Notes: generated by a model from the sequence alone, not told the origin. A DNA stretch of 64,000 bases from CAZYFH01 sp965249175 (GCA_965249175.1 OZ252227.1:4960001-5024000), one strand, 5' to 3'; numbered from the stretch's first letter, positions 1-16,292 are shown. Made by a program: numbers and translations.

Positions 1-698
1 CCGTGGAGATACTTGTTCAGCAGGTCGTCATCGGTCTCGCTGACTTTCTCGACGAGCTGTTCCCTGAGGTGCATCGCCTGCTCGCGATACTCACTCGGGA
101 TGTCTTCGGTGACGGACTCGGCGCCCAGGGTCTCGTCCTTGTACCGAATGGCCTTCATCGCGACCAGGTCGATGACCCCCACGAACCCGTCGTCCGACCC
201 GATCGGCATCTGCACCGCGACGGGGTTGGCTTGAAGCTTGGCTCGGATCTGCTCCAGCGTGCCGTCGAAGTCGGCGCCGACCCGGTCCATCTTGTTGACG
301 AAGCAAATCCGAGGGACCCGATACTTGTCGGCCTGTCGCCACACGGTCTCCGATTGCGGCTCGACGCCACCAACCGCGTCAAAGACCGCGACCGCGCCGT
401 CCAGCACGCGCAACGACCGCTCCACCTCAGCAGTGAAATCGACGTGCCCGGGCGTGTCGATGATGTTGATCCGGTGCTCGCGCCAGAAGCAGGTGGTGGC
501 CGCGGACGTGATCGTGATCCCTCGCTCCTGTTCCTGCGCCATCCAGTCCATCACGGCGGTGCCGTCATGAACCTCCCCGAGCTTGTACGTGATGCCGGTG
601 TAATACAGGATGCGCTCGGTCGTCGTCGTCTTCCCGGCATCAATGTGGGCCATGATGCCGATGTTGCGAGTCCGTTCGAGCGGAACCTGCCTTGACAT
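1..698 (-). CDS. fusA: Elongation factor G, C-terminally truncated by window edge
   Basis: This GTPase drives ribosome translocation. The visible 232 residues are the N-terminal G domain: a P-loop [12 protein letters not shown] near residue 20, a switch [10 protein letters not shown] and a guanine-specificity NKMD are all readable. The ATG at 698 gives the usual start [14 protein letters not shown]. The gene is the last of the str block seen here, 74 nt downstream of rpsG, and about two thirds of the protein lies beyond position 1. A fusA paralogue is possible, but the position after rpsL-rpsG argues for the housekeeping copy. Confidence 0.97.
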   Translation of the reverse strand, partial: MSRQVPLERTRNIGIMAHIDAGKTTTTERILYYTGITYKLGEVHDGTAVMDWMAQEQERGITITSAATTCFWREHRINIIDTPGHVDFTAEVERSLRVLDGAVAVFDAVGGVEPQSETVWRQADKYRVPRICFVNKMDRVGADFDGTLEQIRAKLQANPVAVQMPIGSDDGFVGVIDLVAMKAIRYKDETLGAESVTEDIPSEYREQAMHLREQLVEKVSETDDDLLNKYLH

Positions 699-772
699 CT
701 TTCCTGCCACACGCGTCCGGGACTTCGCGTCTCCCGCGCCCCTGGACGAATCGACCGTGATCTCGGCTGTGG

Positions 773-1246
773 TCACCATCGGTAATGCGCAAAGGCCTTA
801 TTGGCTTCAGCCATCCGGTGCGTGTCTTCTCTCTTTTTCACGGAGCCGCCGCGCAGATTCGACGCGTCGATCAACTCATTCGCCAGCTTCTCCCGCATCG
901 TCTTGCCGTCGCCGCGCGAGCGCGCATATGTGGTCAGCCATCGGATGCTAAGCGACATCCGGCGGTTCTGACTGACCTCGATGGGGACCTGATAGTTCGA
1001 GCCGCCGACGCGCCGCGATTTGACTTCGAGACTCGGCTTCGCGCTGTCCACCGCCTTCTTGAAAATCTTGAGCGGGTCATCCCCGGTCCGATCCTTGATG
1101 ATCTCAAGACTGCCGTAGACGATCCCCTCCGCGACGCTCCGCTTGCCGTTCTTCATGATCATCCGTACGAACTTGGTCACAAGCGTGCTCTTGTAGACGG
1201 GGTCCGCGGGGACCTCACGCTTTGGAACGTCGCGTCTCCGTGGCAT
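773..1246 (-). CDS. rpsG: 30S ribosomal protein S7
   Basis: This primary 16S rRNA-binding protein nucleates assembly of the 30S head. The product is 157 residues, the usual bacterial length, with the typical opening [16 protein letters not shown], the central [11 protein letters not shown] and the C-terminal region ending in FAHYRW. It sits between rpsL (34 nt upstream) and fusA (74 nt downstream), the canonical str operon order. In Escherichia coli S7 represses this operon through the rpsL-rpsG spacer; the short spacer here leaves little room for the same structure. Confidence 0.98.
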   Translation of the reverse strand: MPRRRDVPKREVPADPVYKSTLVTKFVRMIMKNGKRSVAEGIVYGSLEIIKDRTGDDPLKIFKKAVDSAKPSLEVKSRRVGGSNYQVPIEVSQNRRMSLSIRWLTTYARSRGDGKTMREKLANELIDASNLRGGSVKKREDTHRMAEANKAFAHYRW

Positions 1247-1280
1247 CCTCTTTCCCCTAGTCCCTACGCGCCAGTCTCAG

Positions 1281-1655
1281 CTAGACCTTTGGACGCTTCG
1301 CGCCGTACTTCGAACGCGACTGCTTGCGGCCCGAGACCCCCACGGTATCGAGCGTGCCCCGCACGACGTGATAGCGAACACCCGGCAAGTCCTTGACACG
1401 ACCGCCCCGAATGAGGACCAGCGAGTGCTCCTGCAGATTGTGCCCCTCGCCCGGGATATAGCTTGTGACCTCGATGCTGTTCGTCAAGCGAACTCTGGCG
1501 ACCTTCCGGAGCGCGGAGTTCGGCTTCTTGGGCGTTTGCGTGAACACGCGCACGCACACGCCGCGTTTCTGTGGGCACTGCTGCAACGCGGGGCTCTTCG
1601 TCTTGTTGACCACTCGCGCGCGGCCCTTGCGCACTAGTTGGCTGATTGTCGGCAC
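1281..1655 (-). CDS. rpsL: 30S ribosomal protein S12
   Basis: This decoding-centre protein has 124 residues, matching the family. Two in-frame GTG codons lie six bases apart (1661 and 1655). I chose the one at 1655 because it gives the family-standard start [11 protein letters not shown] and leaves five bases after an AGGGAG ribosome-binding site; the 1661 codon overlaps that site. The conserved [17 protein letters not shown] stretch carries the lysine classically altered in streptomycin resistance, here the wild-type form. The [11 protein letters not shown] loop is also intact. First gene of the str block. Confidence 0.97.
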   Translation of the reverse strand: MPTISQLVRKGRARVVNKTKSPALQQCPQKRGVCVRVFTQTPKKPNSALRKVARVRLTNSIEVTSYIPGEGHNLQEHSLVLIRGGRVKDLPGVRYHVVRGTLDTVGVSGRKQSRSKYGAKRPKV

Positions 1656-1675
1656 GTGCACTCCCTATCTAGATC

Positions 1676-1759
1676 TAGAAGGGGCTTCGCCCCGCACCCC
1701 CGCAGGCGCTCCGCGGGGACCCCGAGAGCCTCACTCCGCGCCCGGTGCGCGCCTTGGCC
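1676..1759 (+). repeat. Dispersed intergenic repeat, copy A
   Basis: This segment matches, in opposite orientation, the dnaB-alr spacer at 21640-21735. Two blocks are identical between the copies: 18 bases at 1713-1730 and 15 bases at 1745-1759. Both copies start with a small GGGGC/GCCCC hairpin followed by a run of C. The distance between the identical blocks differs (14 versus 25 bases), so the copies have diverged by small insertions or deletions. It looks like a REP- or MITE-like non-coding element. Confidence 0.7.
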
Positions 1760-1995
1760 TCTGCTACTGCTCCACAACGCGATCGAGATTCTCGTTTCGT
1801 CAGACACAACGGCCTATCTAGCCTCGCCGGCCAACACGCGGCACGGCGGACACGCAGCGAAAAGTGGCCAAGGCCTAGAAGCCGGCGTCACCGGGACGCC
1901 GACTTGGCACCTGTGACCGGTTACCCCTAACTCAGTAAGCTCGTCGTGCGGGCGACCCGCGGTGTTCGACACCGACGCGCGGGGACCGTTTGACA

Positions 1996-2036
1996 GGGGC
2001 GTACCGGCGTTCGATCCACCAACCGGTACGCTCCCC
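1996..2036. other. Inverted repeat in the rpoC-rpsL spacer
   Basis: The arms 1999-2007 (GCGTACCGG) and 2023-2031 (CCGGTACGC) are perfectly complementary over nine bases and extend as GGG/CCC past one bulged base, with a 15-base loop. There is no T tract on either side, so a plain intrinsic terminator is unlikely. It may be an operator or an RNA structure acting at the 3' end of the rpoBC transcript. Confidence 0.45.
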
Positions 2037-2129
2037 CGGACAGATCGGAGCTAGATAGGGTGTCCCAACTCCGACAAAACCTTTCGACTCTATCACGTGG
2101 AGCTAATCACAGCAACCAACATTTGCCAG

Positions 2130-5100
2130 CTATTCGCCGCCCTTTTCCAGCGATCCGAGGGGCCGGGGCGACGCCGAGCGCGGTCCGCCCGGATCCGCCG
2201 ATCCGGCTGCCGCCGGTCGGTCAGGCGGGGCCACCGGGTTGAGCCTGCCCAGGGCCCCGAGCCGGCTCGCGGATCCGTCGTCCGACTCCACGAAATAGTC
2301 CATCTCGCGCGCAAGCTCGAGCTCCTCCGGTGACAGCGGCGGCGGCGGCGGCGGCTCATCAGGCTCGATGCTCACCTTGCGGTAGTAGTCGAAGCCCGTC
2401 CCGGCCGGAATGAGCCGGCCCATCGTGACGTTCTCCTTCAGCCCGCGCAAGTGGTCGACCTTCCCCGAGATCGACGCCTCGGTCAGCACCCGCGTCGTCT
2501 CTTGGAAGGACGCTGCCGAGATGAACGACTCGGTCGAGAGCGAGGCCTTCGTGATGCCGAGCAGCATCGGTCTGCCGGTTGCCGGTCGGCCCGCGTTGTT
2601 GATCACCCGCTCGTTCTCGGCGAGGAAGCGGAACTTGTCGACCTGTTCGTCCACCAGGAACTCCGTATCGCCGACCTCCTCGATTCTGACCCACCGCATC
2701 ATCTGTCTGACGATGACCTCGATGTGCTTGTCGTTGATCGCCACGCCCTGGAGTCGATAGACCTCCTGGATCTCGTTCACCAGGTAGCTGTGAAGCGCCT
2801 TCTCGCCGAGCACGCTCAGGATGTCGTGCGGATTGGATGGCCCGTCCATCAGAGGCTCTCCGGCGCGCACGCGATCCCCCTCCTGCACATTGACGTGTAC
2901 GCCGCGCGGGAGCGAGTACTCGCGCGGCTCAGCGCCCGCCTCCTCTGGCACGATGATGAGCTTCCGGAGTCCCTTGACGATGCCGCCATGTTTGACGGTG
3001 CCATCGATCTCGCTAATGACGGCCGTTTCTCGCGGCTTCCGCGCCTCGAACAGCTCGACCACGCGAGGCAGTCCACCGGTGATGTCCTTGGTTTTGGTCG
3101 TTTCCCGAGGAATCTTCGCCAGGACGTCACTCGCGCCGACCGATTCGCCGTTCGCAACCATCAGATGCGCATGCGACGGCATGTGGTATTTGCGCACGAC
3201 CTTGCCGGCCCGGTTTCTGATCTCGATTGTGGGTTGCTTCTTCTCGTCTGGCGAGTCGACGATGATCAAGCGCATCAGCCCGGTGACTTCATCGGTTTCT
3301 TCGTGAACCGTGACGCCTTCGATGATGTCCTTGAACTTCACCGTGCCTGCCTGTTCGGTCAGGATCGAGAACGTATACGGATCCCACTCGACCAGCACCT
3401 GCCCGGGCTCGACCTCCTGGCCATCCTTCACACGCAGGTGCGCGCCGTAGACGACCGCGTATCGCTCGCGGTCGTGTCCCTTGGCATCCTGGATGACCAG
3501 CGACCCGGTCCGATTCATCACGATGAGCGCGCCGTCCTTCTTCTCCACGACCTGGAGCGCCTGGAACTTGACCGTGCCGGCGTGTTTGGTCTCGAGGGTC
3601 GACTGCTCGGACACGCGCGACGCCGTCCCACCGATGTGGAAGGTCCGCATCGTCAACTGGGTGCCGGGCTCGCCGATCGACTGCGCGGCGATCACTCCGA
3701 CCGCGAGACCCAACTCGACGAGCCGGCCGTGCGCCAGGTCGCGCCCGTAGCAGCGTGCGCAGACGCCGCGACGTGACGCGCAGGTGAGCACCGACCGGAT
3801 CCTGACTCGCTCGATGCCCGATTCCTGGATCTCCGATGCGAGCTCTTCGGTGATCTCGGAGTTGGGCTCGGTGATGACCTCGTCGCTGAACGGGTCGGTC
3901 ACCGCGTCGAGCGACACGCGTCCGATGATCCGATCGCGGAGCGGCTCGATGATCTCACCGCTCTCGACGATGGCCCGTGCCTCGATACCGTCGAGCGTGC
4001 CGCAATCCAGCTCGGAGATGATGACGTCCTGCGCCACATCGACCAACCGACGGGTCAGATACCCAGAGTCGGCGGTCTTGAGCGCGGTGTCCGCGAGGCC
4101 CTTGCGCGCGCCATGCGTCGAGATGAAGTAGTGCAGCACCGTCAGGCCTTCGCGGAAGTTGGACGTGATCGGCGTCTCGATAATCTCACCAGACGGCTTG
4201 GCCATCAGCCCGCGCATACCGGCGAGCTGGCGGATCTGCTGCTTGCTGCCCCTGGCGCCGGAATCGGCCATGATGAAGACCGGATTGAACGAACGGCCCT
4301 CGTCGTCGAGGGCCTCCATCTCTCGAAACATCTCGTCGGCGATCTTCTCGGTAACGTCCGACCAGATGGCGATGACCTTGTTCTTGCGCTCGCCGTTGGT
4401 GATCGCGCCCTCGAGATACTGCTGCTCGACCTGAACCACATCAACGTTCGCCCGGTCGACCAGCCCGGCCTTCTGCCGTGGGATCACGAGATCGTCGATG
4501 CCAATCGAGATGCCGGACTTGGTGGCGTAGAGGAAACCAAGGGACTTGAGTCTGTCGAGCATCTCGACGGTCAGCTCGACACCGTGCCGCAGATAGCTGT
4601 ATTGCACCAGCTGCTGCAACCCCTTTTTCTTGAGCAAGCCGTTGACGAACGGGATGCAGTCAGGGAGCGTCGAGTTGAACACCACACGGCCGACCGTCGT
4701 GTTGACGATCCGACGCTCGACGGTCTCGACCGCCGCATGCAACACGTCCTGATCGTCACGCCCGACCGTGAGGTCCATGAATTCCCCACTCAGACGCAGT
4801 CGGATGGGCGTCAGGGTCTCGACATGGCCCCCCTCCATGGCGAGCATCACATCCTCTGGCGTCCCAAAGACGCGGCCCTCTCCCTTGGCGCCCGGCTTCG
4901 CCTTCGTCAGGTAGTAGCACCCGAGCACGATGTCTTGCGACGGCACCGCGATCGGCGCGCCGTTGGACGGCGACATGATGTTGTTCGACGACATCATCAA
5001 TACCGATGCCTCGATTTGCGCCTCTGGCGACAGCGGTACGTGCACCGCCATCTGGTCGCCGTCGAAGTCGGCATTGAACGCCGTGCACACGAGCGGGTGG

Positions 5101-6440
5101 ATCCGTATGGCCTTGCCTTCCACGAGCACGGGCTCGAACGCCTGAATGCCCAGTCGATGCAACGTGGGGGCGCGGTTGAGCAGGACCGGGTGCTCCCGGA
5201 TGACCTCCTCCAGAATGTCCCACACCTCGGGCTCGTATTGCTCGACCATCTCCTTGGCCTGCTTGATGGTCGCGACCATCCCCCGGTCCTCGAGCTTGTT
5301 GTAGATGAACGGTTTGAAGAGCTCGAGCGCCATCTTTTTCGGCAGCCCGCACTGGTGGAGCTTGAGCTCGGGTCCGACGACGATGACCGACCGACCCGAG
5401 TAGTCGACGCGCTTGCCGAGCAGGTTCTGCCGAAAGCGGCCCTGCTTGCCCTTGAGCGTGTCCGAGAGCGACTTGAGCGGCCGGTTGTTGGCCCCTCGCA
5501 GCACGCGCCCACGCCGTCCATTGTCGAACAAGGCGTCGACCGCCTCTTGCAGCATGCGCTTTTCGTTGCGAATGATGACGTCGGGCGCCTTGAGCTCGAT
5601 CAGCTTCTTCAGCCGGTTGTTGCGGTTAATGACACGCCGATACAGGTCGTTCAGGTCGGACGTCGCGAAGCGCCCCCCGTCGAGGGGCACCAGCGGTCGC
5701 AACTCCGGGGGGATCACCGGAACGACGTCGAGGATCATCCATTCTGGCTTGTTGGTGGACTTCCGGAACGAATCCACCACCCGCAGCCGCTTGGCGAACT
5801 TCAGCTTCTTCTGAACCGACGTCTCGCTCCGCATCTTGACGCGCAGCTCGTCCGCGAGCGTTTCCACTTCGACCCGCTTGAGGAGCTCCTTGATGGCTTC
5901 GGCGCCCATCTGCGCGCGGAACTTGGGGCCGTATTCCTCACGCGCCTTCCGGAACTGCTCCTCGGTCATCAGCTGATTCGGCTTCAGCTCGCCCTCGCCG
6001 GGCTCGATCACGACGTAGGCTTCGAAATACAGGATGCGTTCGAGGTCGCGCAGTGAGATGTCGAGCAGGTGGCCGATACGGCTCGGCAGCCCCTTGAAGA
6101 ACCAGACGTGGCTGACCGGCGTCGCCAGCGTGATGTGCCCCAACCGCTCGCGGCGCACCTTCGCTTGCGTGACCTCGACGCCGCACTTGTCGCAAATGAC
6201 GCCACGGTGCTTCATCCGCTTGTACTTGCCGCACAAGCATTCCCAGTCGGTGACTGGACCGAAGATTTTGGCGCAGAACAACCCGTCACGCTCGGGCTTG
6301 AACGTGCGGTAGTTGATCGTCTCCGGCTTTGTCACCTCGCCGTGCGACCACGACATAATCTTTTCAGGCGACGCGAGACTGATCCGGATAGCGTCGAAAT
6401 CCACTGTCAATTGGCCACGATCGGCAAAGCTTGGTCGCAT
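2130..6440 (-). CDS. rpoC: RNA polymerase beta' subunit
   Basis: This subunit carries the polymerase active site. The start at ATG 6440 is preferred over an in-frame GTG at 6473, because GAGGAGAGG precedes it at proper spacing and lies inside the longer version. The product is 1436 residues. The first zinc site CLCGKYK...CDKC lies near residues 67-85, and the magnesium-binding [12 protein letters not shown] near residue 456. The second zinc cluster ([15 protein letters not shown]) follows in the second half. The tail is proline-rich (PPPPPP) and low in complexity, which is unremarkable. It starts 66 nt after the rpoB stop. Confidence 0.98.
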   Translation of the reverse strand: MRPSFADRGQLTVDFDAIRISLASPEKIMSWSHGEVTKPETINYRTFKPERDGLFCAKIFGPVTDWECLCGKYKRMKHRGVICDKCGVEVTQAKVRRERLGHITLATPVSHVWFFKGLPSRIGHLLDISLRDLERILYFEAYVVIEPGEGELKPNQLMTEEQFRKAREEYGPKFRAQMGAEAIKELLKRVEVETLADELRVKMRSETSVQKKLKFAKRLRVVDSFRKSTNKPEWMILDVVPVIPPELRPLVPLDGGRFATSDLNDLYRRVINRNNRLKKLIELKAPDVIIRNEKRMLQEAVDALFDNGRRGRVLRGANNRPLKSLSDTLKGKQGRFRQNLLGKRVDYSGRSVIVVGPELKLHQCGLPKKMALELFKPFIYNKLEDRGMVATIKQAKEMVEQYEPEVWDILEEVIREHPVLLNRAPTLHRLGIQAFEPVLVEGKAIRIHPLVCTAFNADFDGDQMAVHVPLSPEAQIEASVLMMSSNNIMSPSNGAPIAVPSQDIVLGCYYLTKAKPGAKGEGRVFGTPEDVMLAMEGGHVETLTPIRLRLSGEFMDLTVGRDDQDVLHAAVETVERRIVNTTVGRVVFNSTLPDCIPFVNGLLKKKGLQQLVQYSYLRHGVELTVEMLDRLKSLGFLYATKSGISIGIDDLVIPRQKAGLVDRANVDVVQVEQQYLEGAITNGERKNKVIAIWSDVTEKIADEMFREMEALDDEGRSFNPVFIMADSGARGSKQQIRQLAGMRGLMAKPSGEIIETPITSNFREGLTVLHYFISTHGARKGLADTALKTADSGYLTRRLVDVAQDVIISELDCGTLDGIEARAIVESGEIIEPLRDRIIGRVSLDAVTDPFSDEVITEPNSEITEELASEIQESGIERVRIRSVLTCASRRGVCARCYGRDLAHGRLVELGLAVGVIAAQSIGEPGTQLTMRTFHIGGTASRVSEQSTLETKHAGTVKFQALQVVEKKDGALIVMNRTGSLVIQDAKGHDRERYAVVYGAHLRVKDGQEVEPGQVLVEWDPYTFSILTEQAGTVKFKDIIEGVTVHEETDEVTGLMRLIIVDSPDEKKQPTIEIRNRAGKVVRKYHMPSHAHLMVANGESVGASDVLAKIPRETTKTKDITGGLPRVVELFEARKPRETAVISEIDGTVKHGGIVKGLRKLIIVPEEAGAEPREYSLPRGVHVNVQEGDRVRAGEPLMDGPSNPHDILSVLGEKALHSYLVNEIQEVYRLQGVAINDKHIEVIVRQMMRWVRIEEVGDTEFLVDEQVDKFRFLAENERVINNAGRPATGRPMLLGITKASLSTESFISAASFQETTRVLTEASISGKVDHLRGLKENVTMGRLIPAGTGFDYYRKVSIEPDEPPPPPPLSPEELELAREMDYFVESDDGSASRLGALGRLNPVAPPDRPAAAGSADPGGPRSASPRPLGSLEKGGE

Positions 6441-6506
6441 GGAGTCCTCTCCTCGGAGTCCGTGGTGCGCCACGGACCACGACTGTTCTCCTACTGCTAC
6501 AGCACG

Positions 6507-10868
<4,362 letters not shown>

Positions 10869-11024
10869 GGTTGGAATCCTCTACGTCTCGGTCAGTCAGG
10901 TAACGGGTCCAACGACGACGAGTTCCGAACGCTGCTCCCCGATCCCGAGCCCGCCCGAAGGCGATGCGGCCGGGACGTGAGCAAGCGGGGGTGCGTGCCG
11001 CGATCGTAGTGACGCGTCGCGCAG

Positions 11025-11042
11025 GCCAGCCGACGCTGGCCC
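11025..11042 (-). promoter_or_regulatory. Hairpin in the rplL-rpoB spacer, possible attenuator
   Basis: GGCCAGC and GCTGGCC pair over seven bases around a CGAC loop, only a few bases after the rplL stop. In Escherichia coli the rplL-rpoB gap contains a partial terminator and an RNase III site that lower rpoB relative to ribosomal protein expression. The position agrees, but no T tract follows the stem here, so the role is inference. Confidence 0.45.
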
Positions 11043-11046
11043 GGCG

Positions 11047-11430
11047 TCACTTGATCTCGACTTTCGCGCCAACGTCTTCGAACTTCTTCTGCACCGCCTC
11101 GGCCTCGTCCTTCGGAATGCCCTCTTTGACCGCTTTCGGCGCACTCTCGACGAGGTCCTTGGCCTCTTTCAGCCCCAGGCTCGTGACCTCGCGAACGACC
11201 TTGATCACGTTGATCTTCTTCGCGCCGATCTCGATCAAGTTGATCGTGAACTCGGTCTGCTCCTCCGCCGCGGCGGCCGCTGCGCCGGGCGCGGCCGCGA
11301 CCGCCATTGGCATCGCTGCGGCGGCCGAGACACCCAGTTCCTCCTCGAGCTTCTTGACGAGCTCGGACAGCTCCAGAACGGAGATGCCCTTGATGTAATC
11401 CACCACCTGATCTTGCGTTACGTCAGCCAT
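11047..11430 (-). CDS. rplL: 50S ribosomal protein L7/L12
   Basis: This acidic stalk protein recruits translation factors. It has 127 residues: an N-terminal dimerisation helix, an alanine-rich hinge near residues 36-55, and the C-terminal factor-binding domain with [25 protein letters not shown]. It begins two bases after the rplJ stop, so the pair is translationally coupled, as expected for the L10(L12)n complex. Confidence 0.98.
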   Translation of the reverse strand: MADVTQDQVVDYIKGISVLELSELVKKLEEELGVSAAAAMPMAVAAAPGAAAAAAEEQTEFTINLIEIGAKKINVIKVVREVTSLGLKEAKDLVESAPKAVKEGIPKDEAEAVQKKFEDVGAKVEIK

Positions 11431-11432
11431 GT

Positions 11433-11963
11433 TCAGCTCTCCTCCGACTTTTTCTTCTCCACCTGACTCAGCACGCTCATCAGGTCTCGTGGTACCGCCG
11501 TCAGCACCCGCACGAACTGGGTCATGGGCGCCTGCAACACGCCGAGCAACCGTGCCTGGAGCTCGGGCTTGGACGGGAGCGTCGCCAACTCGGCGACCGC
11601 GGACGCCTCGATGGTCTTACCTTGGACGTGGGCGGCTTTGACCCGCAGCGCGGGGGCCGTCTTTGAGAAGTCCACGAGCGTCTTCGCCAGAGACACCGGA
11701 TCGTCGCCGCCGTAGGCGACGGCCGTCGTACCGTCGAAGTGCTCCCGCAGGCCCTCGAACGCCGTGCCGTCAAGCGCCCGACGCGCCAGAGCGTTCTTGA
11801 CGACGCGATAGCTCCCCTGCACCGACCGCACACGGCGGCGGAGCTCGGTCGCTTGCGGAACGTCCAGCCCCTTGAAATCGACAAGAATGACGCTCTCGGC
11901 ACCGCCGAGCGCTGCCTGGAGGTCGGCGACTCGCGACTCCTTCTGGGCTCTAGTGATTGCCAT
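11433..11963 (-). CDS. rplJ: 50S ribosomal protein L10
   Basis: L10 anchors L7/L12 dimers to the ribosome. The 176-residue product has the conserved N-terminal rRNA-binding half ([21 protein letters not shown] and [13 protein letters not shown]) and a C-terminal helix for L12 binding that ends in a lysine- and glutamate-rich tail. It lies 65 nt after rplA. In other bacteria L10 represses its own operon through the mRNA leader; whether the short spacer here suffices cannot be judged. Confidence 0.97.
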   Translation of the reverse strand: MAITRAQKESRVADLQAALGGAESVILVDFKGLDVPQATELRRRVRSVQGSYRVVKNALARRALDGTAFEGLREHFDGTTAVAYGGDDPVSLAKTLVDFSKTAPALRVKAAHVQGKTIEASAVAELATLPSKPELQARLLGVLQAPMTQFVRVLTAVPRDLMSVLSQVEKKKSEES

Positions 11964-12028
11964 TCGTCTTTGCCTTCACCGCGCCGTCCCGACGCACATC
12001 TCGAAGCCCCGGCCCGCAACCTCGATCC

Positions 12029-12733
12029 TCATCCCTTCGATGCCGCTTCGACGGTCGCGCCGTCGACCCTGATCCCCGGCCCCATCGTCGACGACACCGC
12101 GACACTCCTCAGATACTTGCCTTTGGCTGCGACCGGCTTGGCCTTGATGACGCTGGTCGCCAGTGCCTGCGCGTTCTCGACAAGTTTGTCAGTGGCGAAC
12201 GACGTCTTGCCGATCGGCGCGTGTACCACGCCGGCCTTGTCCACGCGATATTCGACTTTTCCTGCCTTAATCTCGTTGACCGCCTTCGCGACGTCGACCG
12301 TGACGGTCCCGGTCTTGGGATTCGGCATCAGCCCGCGTGGTCCGAGGATCCGGCCGAGCTTGCCGACCGACCGCATCATGTCGGGCGTGGCGACGACGGC
12401 GTCGAAGTCCATCCAGCCACCCTGGATCTTCTCGACCAGCTCGTCGCCACCCACCGTGTCAGCGCCGACGCTATCCGCTTCCTTCTGTTTGTCTGCGTTC
12501 GCGATGACCAGCACTCGCTTGTCACGGCCAAGGCCGTGCGGGAGCACGACCGTCCCGCGCACCATCTGGTCGGCGTGCTTGGGATTGACGCCCAGCCGCA
12601 TCGCCACCTCCACCGTCTCGTCGAACTTGGCGTATTTGATGCTCTGGAGGAGCGGGATTGCCTCCTCGAGCGCGTAGAGCTTGTCCTCGATCTTCGCGCG
12701 CGCCGTCTCAAAGTTCTTGGCGTGTTGCGACAT
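12029..12733 (-). CDS. rplA: 50S ribosomal protein L1
   Basis: L1 forms the mobile stalk at the ribosomal E site and often represses its own operon. The product is 234 residues, the usual length, and contains the family signature [18 protein letters not shown] followed by [18 protein letters not shown]. It starts three bases after rplK. Confidence 0.98.
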   Translation of the reverse strand: MSQHAKNFETARAKIEDKLYALEEAIPLLQSIKYAKFDETVEVAMRLGVNPKHADQMVRGTVVLPHGLGRDKRVLVIANADKQKEADSVGADTVGGDELVEKIQGGWMDFDAVVATPDMMRSVGKLGRILGPRGLMPNPKTGTVTVDVAKAVNEIKAGKVEYRVDKAGVVHAPIGKTSFATDKLVENAQALATSVIKAKPVAAKGKYLRSVAVSSTMGPGIRVDGATVEAASKG

Positions 12734-12736
12734 CGG

Positions 12737-13162
12737 CTACCCCTCGACCTCGAGCCCCATCGACCGCGCGGTGCCGGCCACGATGTTGACCGCCATATCG
12801 AGCGAATTCGCGTTGAGGTCGGGCATCTTTGTCTTCGCGATCTCCTCGACCTGCTGCCGTGTCACGGTGCCCACTTTGTTTCGATTGGGCTCGCCAGAGC
12901 CCTTCGCGATATTGGCCGCTCGCTTGAGCAGGACGGCTGCCGGCGGTGTCTTGGTGATGAAGCTATATGACCGGTCCGCGTACACCGTGACGACCGCGGG
13001 AATGATCAGCCCTTCCTGCGCGGCCGTCTTGGCGTTGAACGCCTTGCAGAAATCCATAATGTTGACGCCGTGCGGTCCCAGCGCGGTCCCCACCGGTGGC
13101 GCCGGCGTCGCCTTGCCGGCAGCGATCTGAAGCTTGATCTGACCGATGACCTTTTTCGACAT
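12737..13162 (-). CDS. rplK: 50S ribosomal protein L11
   Basis: L11 binds the GTPase-associated centre of 23S rRNA. The 141-residue protein has the proline-rich N-terminal domain ([17 protein letters not shown]) and the C-terminal rRNA-binding domain ending in [11 protein letters not shown]. It lies 23 nt after nusG in the standard secE-nusG-rplK-rplA order. Confidence 0.98.
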   Translation of the reverse strand: MSKKVIGQIKLQIAAGKATPAPPVGTALGPHGVNIMDFCKAFNAKTAAQEGLIIPAVVTVYADRSYSFITKTPPAAVLLKRAANIAKGSGEPNRNKVGTVTRQQVEEIAKTKMPDLNANSLDMAVNIVAGTARSMGLEVEG

Positions 13163-13185
13163 GTCCGCTCGAGGTAGCCTCGCCC

Positions 13186-13728
13186 CTAGTTCTTTTCCAC
13201 TTGCAGGAAATCCAGCTCCACGGGAGTGGCTCTCCCGAAGATTGTCACCATGACTTTCAGTGTGTTCCGGTCGATGTTCACGTCGTCAACCACCCCGTTG
13301 AAACTTGTGAATGGCCCTTCGTTGATCCGCACCTGGTCACCCCGTTCGAAGGAGTACTTCGGCTTCGGCTTTTCGGCCGCCACCGTGACCTGGTGCAGGA
13401 TCTGGTCGACCTCTTCACGCGTAAGCGGTGTCGGTTTCGACCCGGCGCCGACGAACCCGGTCACCTTCGGTGTGTTCTTGACCACATGCCATCCGTTGTC
13501 AGACATGTTCATCTCGACCAAGATGTAGCCAGGAAAGAACCGCTTCGAGCTGACCACTTTCTTGCCGGCGCGCATCTCGACCACGTCCTCGGTCGGAATC
13601 AGCACCTCGCCAATCTCGTGCTGGAGGGCGTAGGCCTGCACGCGCTGCCGCAGCGAATCGGCAACCTTCTTCTCGAACCCCGAATACGTGTGCACGATGT
13701 ACCACTGCTTTGTGCTGACGTCGGTCAT
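13186..13728 (-). CDS. nusG: Transcription termination/antitermination protein NusG
   Basis: NusG binds RNA polymerase and Rho and suppresses pausing. The product is 180 residues: an NGN domain with [19 protein letters not shown] and [10 protein letters not shown], then a KOW domain with [18 protein letters not shown]. The frame stays open further upstream, but ATG 13728 overlaps the secE stop as ATGA, giving the normal N-terminus and coupled translation. Confidence 0.97.
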   Translation of the reverse strand: MTDVSTKQWYIVHTYSGFEKKVADSLRQRVQAYALQHEIGEVLIPTEDVVEMRAGKKVVSSKRFFPGYILVEMNMSDNGWHVVKNTPKVTGFVGAGSKPTPLTREEVDQILHQVTVAAEKPKPKYSFERGDQVRINEGPFTSFNGVVDDVNIDRNTLKVMVTIFGRATPVELDFLQVEKN

Positions 13729-13982
13729 GAGGCCCCAAAGGTCCGAAACACCACGGTTGAAAGCCGACCAAGCACCAGGTCGATGCCCCACAGATAGACG
13801 CCGAACATGATGGACGTCAGGATCACGACCAGCGTGGTGGCCTGGACTTCCTTCCACGTCGGCCACGTGACGCGCTCGAGCTCGTTACGCACCTGCGCGA
13901 GAAAGGTGCGGGAGCGCCCCCACCAACCGAGGACACCGCGCATCGCCCCGGGCGTTTCACGCTCGAGCATGGCTGACTTCAC
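13725..13982 (-). CDS. secE: Protein translocase subunit SecE
   Basis: This small membrane subunit clamps the SecY channel. The product is 85 residues with the conserved amphipathic helix [15 protein letters not shown] near residues 32-46, followed by one transmembrane segment ([19 protein letters not shown]). This is the single-span form found in most bacteria, not the three-span enterobacterial form. ATG 13982 is used; methionines at residues 5 and 14 are alternatives. It lies downstream of tRNA-Trp. Confidence 0.95.
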   Translation of the reverse strand: MKSAMLERETPGAMRGVLGWWGRSRTFLAQVRNELERVTWPTWKEVQATTLVVILTSIMFGVYLWGIDLVLGRLSTVVFRTFGAS

Positions 13983-14043
13983 GTTGCGGTCCTCGTTCGC
14001 ACATTGCGCGACACCGGGCGTTCGCCGTGGGCATCGCGAGCAC

Positions 14044-14119
14044 TGGCAGGCCAGGAGGGGCTCGAACCCCCAGCCCCCGGTTTTGGAGACCGGTGCTCTA
14101 CCAATTGAGCTACTGGCCT
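14044..14119 (-). tRNA. tRNA-Trp (anticodon CCA)
   Basis: The acceptor arms AGGCCAG and CTGGCCT pair over seven bases. The anticodon loop CTCCAAA presents CCA, and the TTCGAGC T-loop is standard. The discriminator G and the 3' CCA are encoded. It sits between rpmG and secE, a very common bacterial arrangement. Confidence 0.98.
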
Positions 14120-14133
14120 ATGAACTCCGCCTG

Positions 14134-14283
14134 CTATTTCGTTTCCCGATGCGACGTGTGGCGGCGGCACCAACGACAATACTTCTTGAACGCCAACCGG
14201 TCGGTGGTCTTGCGCTTGTTCTTGGTCGTGTTGTAGTTCCGCCGCTTGCATTCGGTGCAGGCGAGGATGACGATGTCGCGCAT
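14134..14283 (-). CDS. rpmG: 50S ribosomal protein L33
   Basis: A short protein of 49 residues, starting [20 protein letters not shown]. It has the zinc-binding pairs CTEC and CRWC, so it is the zinc-containing (C+) form of L33. The ATG at 14283 lies 46 nt after the tuf stop, and its TAG falls 14 nt before tRNA-Trp. The tuf-rpmG-tRNA-Trp-secE-nusG order supports the call. Confidence 0.97.
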   Translation of the reverse strand: MRDIVILACTECKRRNYNTTKNKRKTTDRLAFKKYCRWCRRHTSHRETK

Positions 14284-14329
14284 GGGACTCCAAAACTCCA
14301 GGCTTAAGGCTTAAGGCACAGGCCGACGC

Positions 14330-15517
<1,188 letters not shown>

Positions 15518-15604
15518 GTGTGTACTCGCTCTGGAAACGACGTGGTTCGCCGAGCCTCGCTATCTAGCCTCCGCCTCCGACCGCCCTGTGCCGCGAGCGA
15601 AGGC

Positions 15605-15679
<75 letters not shown>

Positions 15680-15718
15680 TAGCGGTCCGATCCCGACGGG
15701 CCAAGCCCGAGCGAAAGC

Positions 15719-15793
15719 TGGAGCGGGAGACGGGGATCGAACCCGCGACCAACAGCTTGGAAGGCTGTGACTCTACCACTGAGTTACTCCCGC
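15719..15793 (-). tRNA. tRNA-Gly (anticodon TCC)
   Basis: The acceptor stem is GCGGGAG paired with CTCCCGC, and the anticodon loop CTTCCAA gives TCC. The discriminator U and CCA are encoded. It is part of the Thr-Tyr-Gly-Thr-tuf transcript. Confidence 0.98.
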
Positions 15794-15934
15794 CTTCGCG
15801 CCTTACCCGTTGCGCCCCTCGGCGCTTCGGTGGCAAGCCCGCGTCGACCCTTTCCAGCCGGCCTGCCAGCTGTAGCCCCGACTCATCCTGGCGTGCCAGC
15901 CGTGCCTCGCGTCCCACCGGGGGCGAGCAAAGGC

Positions 15935-16021
15935 TGGTGGCGAGGGGAGGATTCGAACCTCCGAAGCCGCATGGGCGACAGATTTACAGTCTGTTGCGTT
16001 TGACCGCTCCGCAACCTCGCC
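15935..16021 (-). tRNA. tRNA-Tyr (anticodon GTA)
   Basis: A class II tRNA with a long variable arm (CGCCCATGCGGC region). The acceptor stem is GGCGAGG/CCTCGCC, the anticodon loop gives GTA, and CCA is encoded. It is the second gene of the tRNA-tuf transcript. Confidence 0.98.
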
Positions 16022-16215
16022 GACGTCAAGCGGCGCATCGACTCCGTACACCGTCAGCGGCACACAGGCCGACCTCTGCCGTGTAATCTCCTGCCTGGGT
16101 TGGAACAGCGCGTCCTGCAGTGTCGCTGGCGCCCGCCGTGAAACCCCGAACCCACACCCGCTCCCGACGTGCCCCCCTGCGTTCGTCGGCACGGACACTT
16201 CGCCTTCGTAGCTTG

Positions 16216-16292
16216 TGGAGCTGGCGAAGGGATTCGAACCCCCGACCCGCTGATTACAAATCAGCTGCTCTACCGGACTGAGCTACGCCAGC
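16216..16292 (-). tRNA. tRNA-Thr (anticodon TGT)
   Basis: The acceptor stem is GCTGGCG/CGCCAGC. The anticodon arm CTGAT-TTGTAAT-CAG gives TGT, and CCA is encoded. It is the first gene of the tRNA-tuf transcript, about eight bases after the predicted transcription start. Confidence 0.98.

Larger units (their letters stand above)
1656..2129. other. Long rpoC-rpsL spacer
   Basis: About 470 bases separate the rpoC stop from the rpsL start, and no convincing gene lies in it. It contains copy A of a dispersed repeat (1676-1759), a hairpin (1996-2036) and three copies of the 8-mer CTATCTAG or its complement (1665, 1814, 2051). It probably holds the str operon promoter, but I found no hexamer pair on the minus strand good enough to name. 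Confidence 0.5.

Noticed and set aside
1656..1661. rpsL start at GTG 1661
   Set aside because: It overlaps the AGGGAG site and adds two residues that the family lacks; GTG 1655 fits better.
1990..2018. TTGACA at 1990 as a plus-strand promoter in the rpoC-rpsL spacer
   Set aside because: No -10-like hexamer lies 16-18 bases downstream and no plus-strand gene follows.
4113..6056. A 647-codon open frame on the plus strand inside rpoC
   Set aside because: It is antisense to a gene with unmistakable RpoC motifs; its protein is arginine-, histidine- and leucine-rich with no domain, typical of frame shadows in GC-rich DNA.
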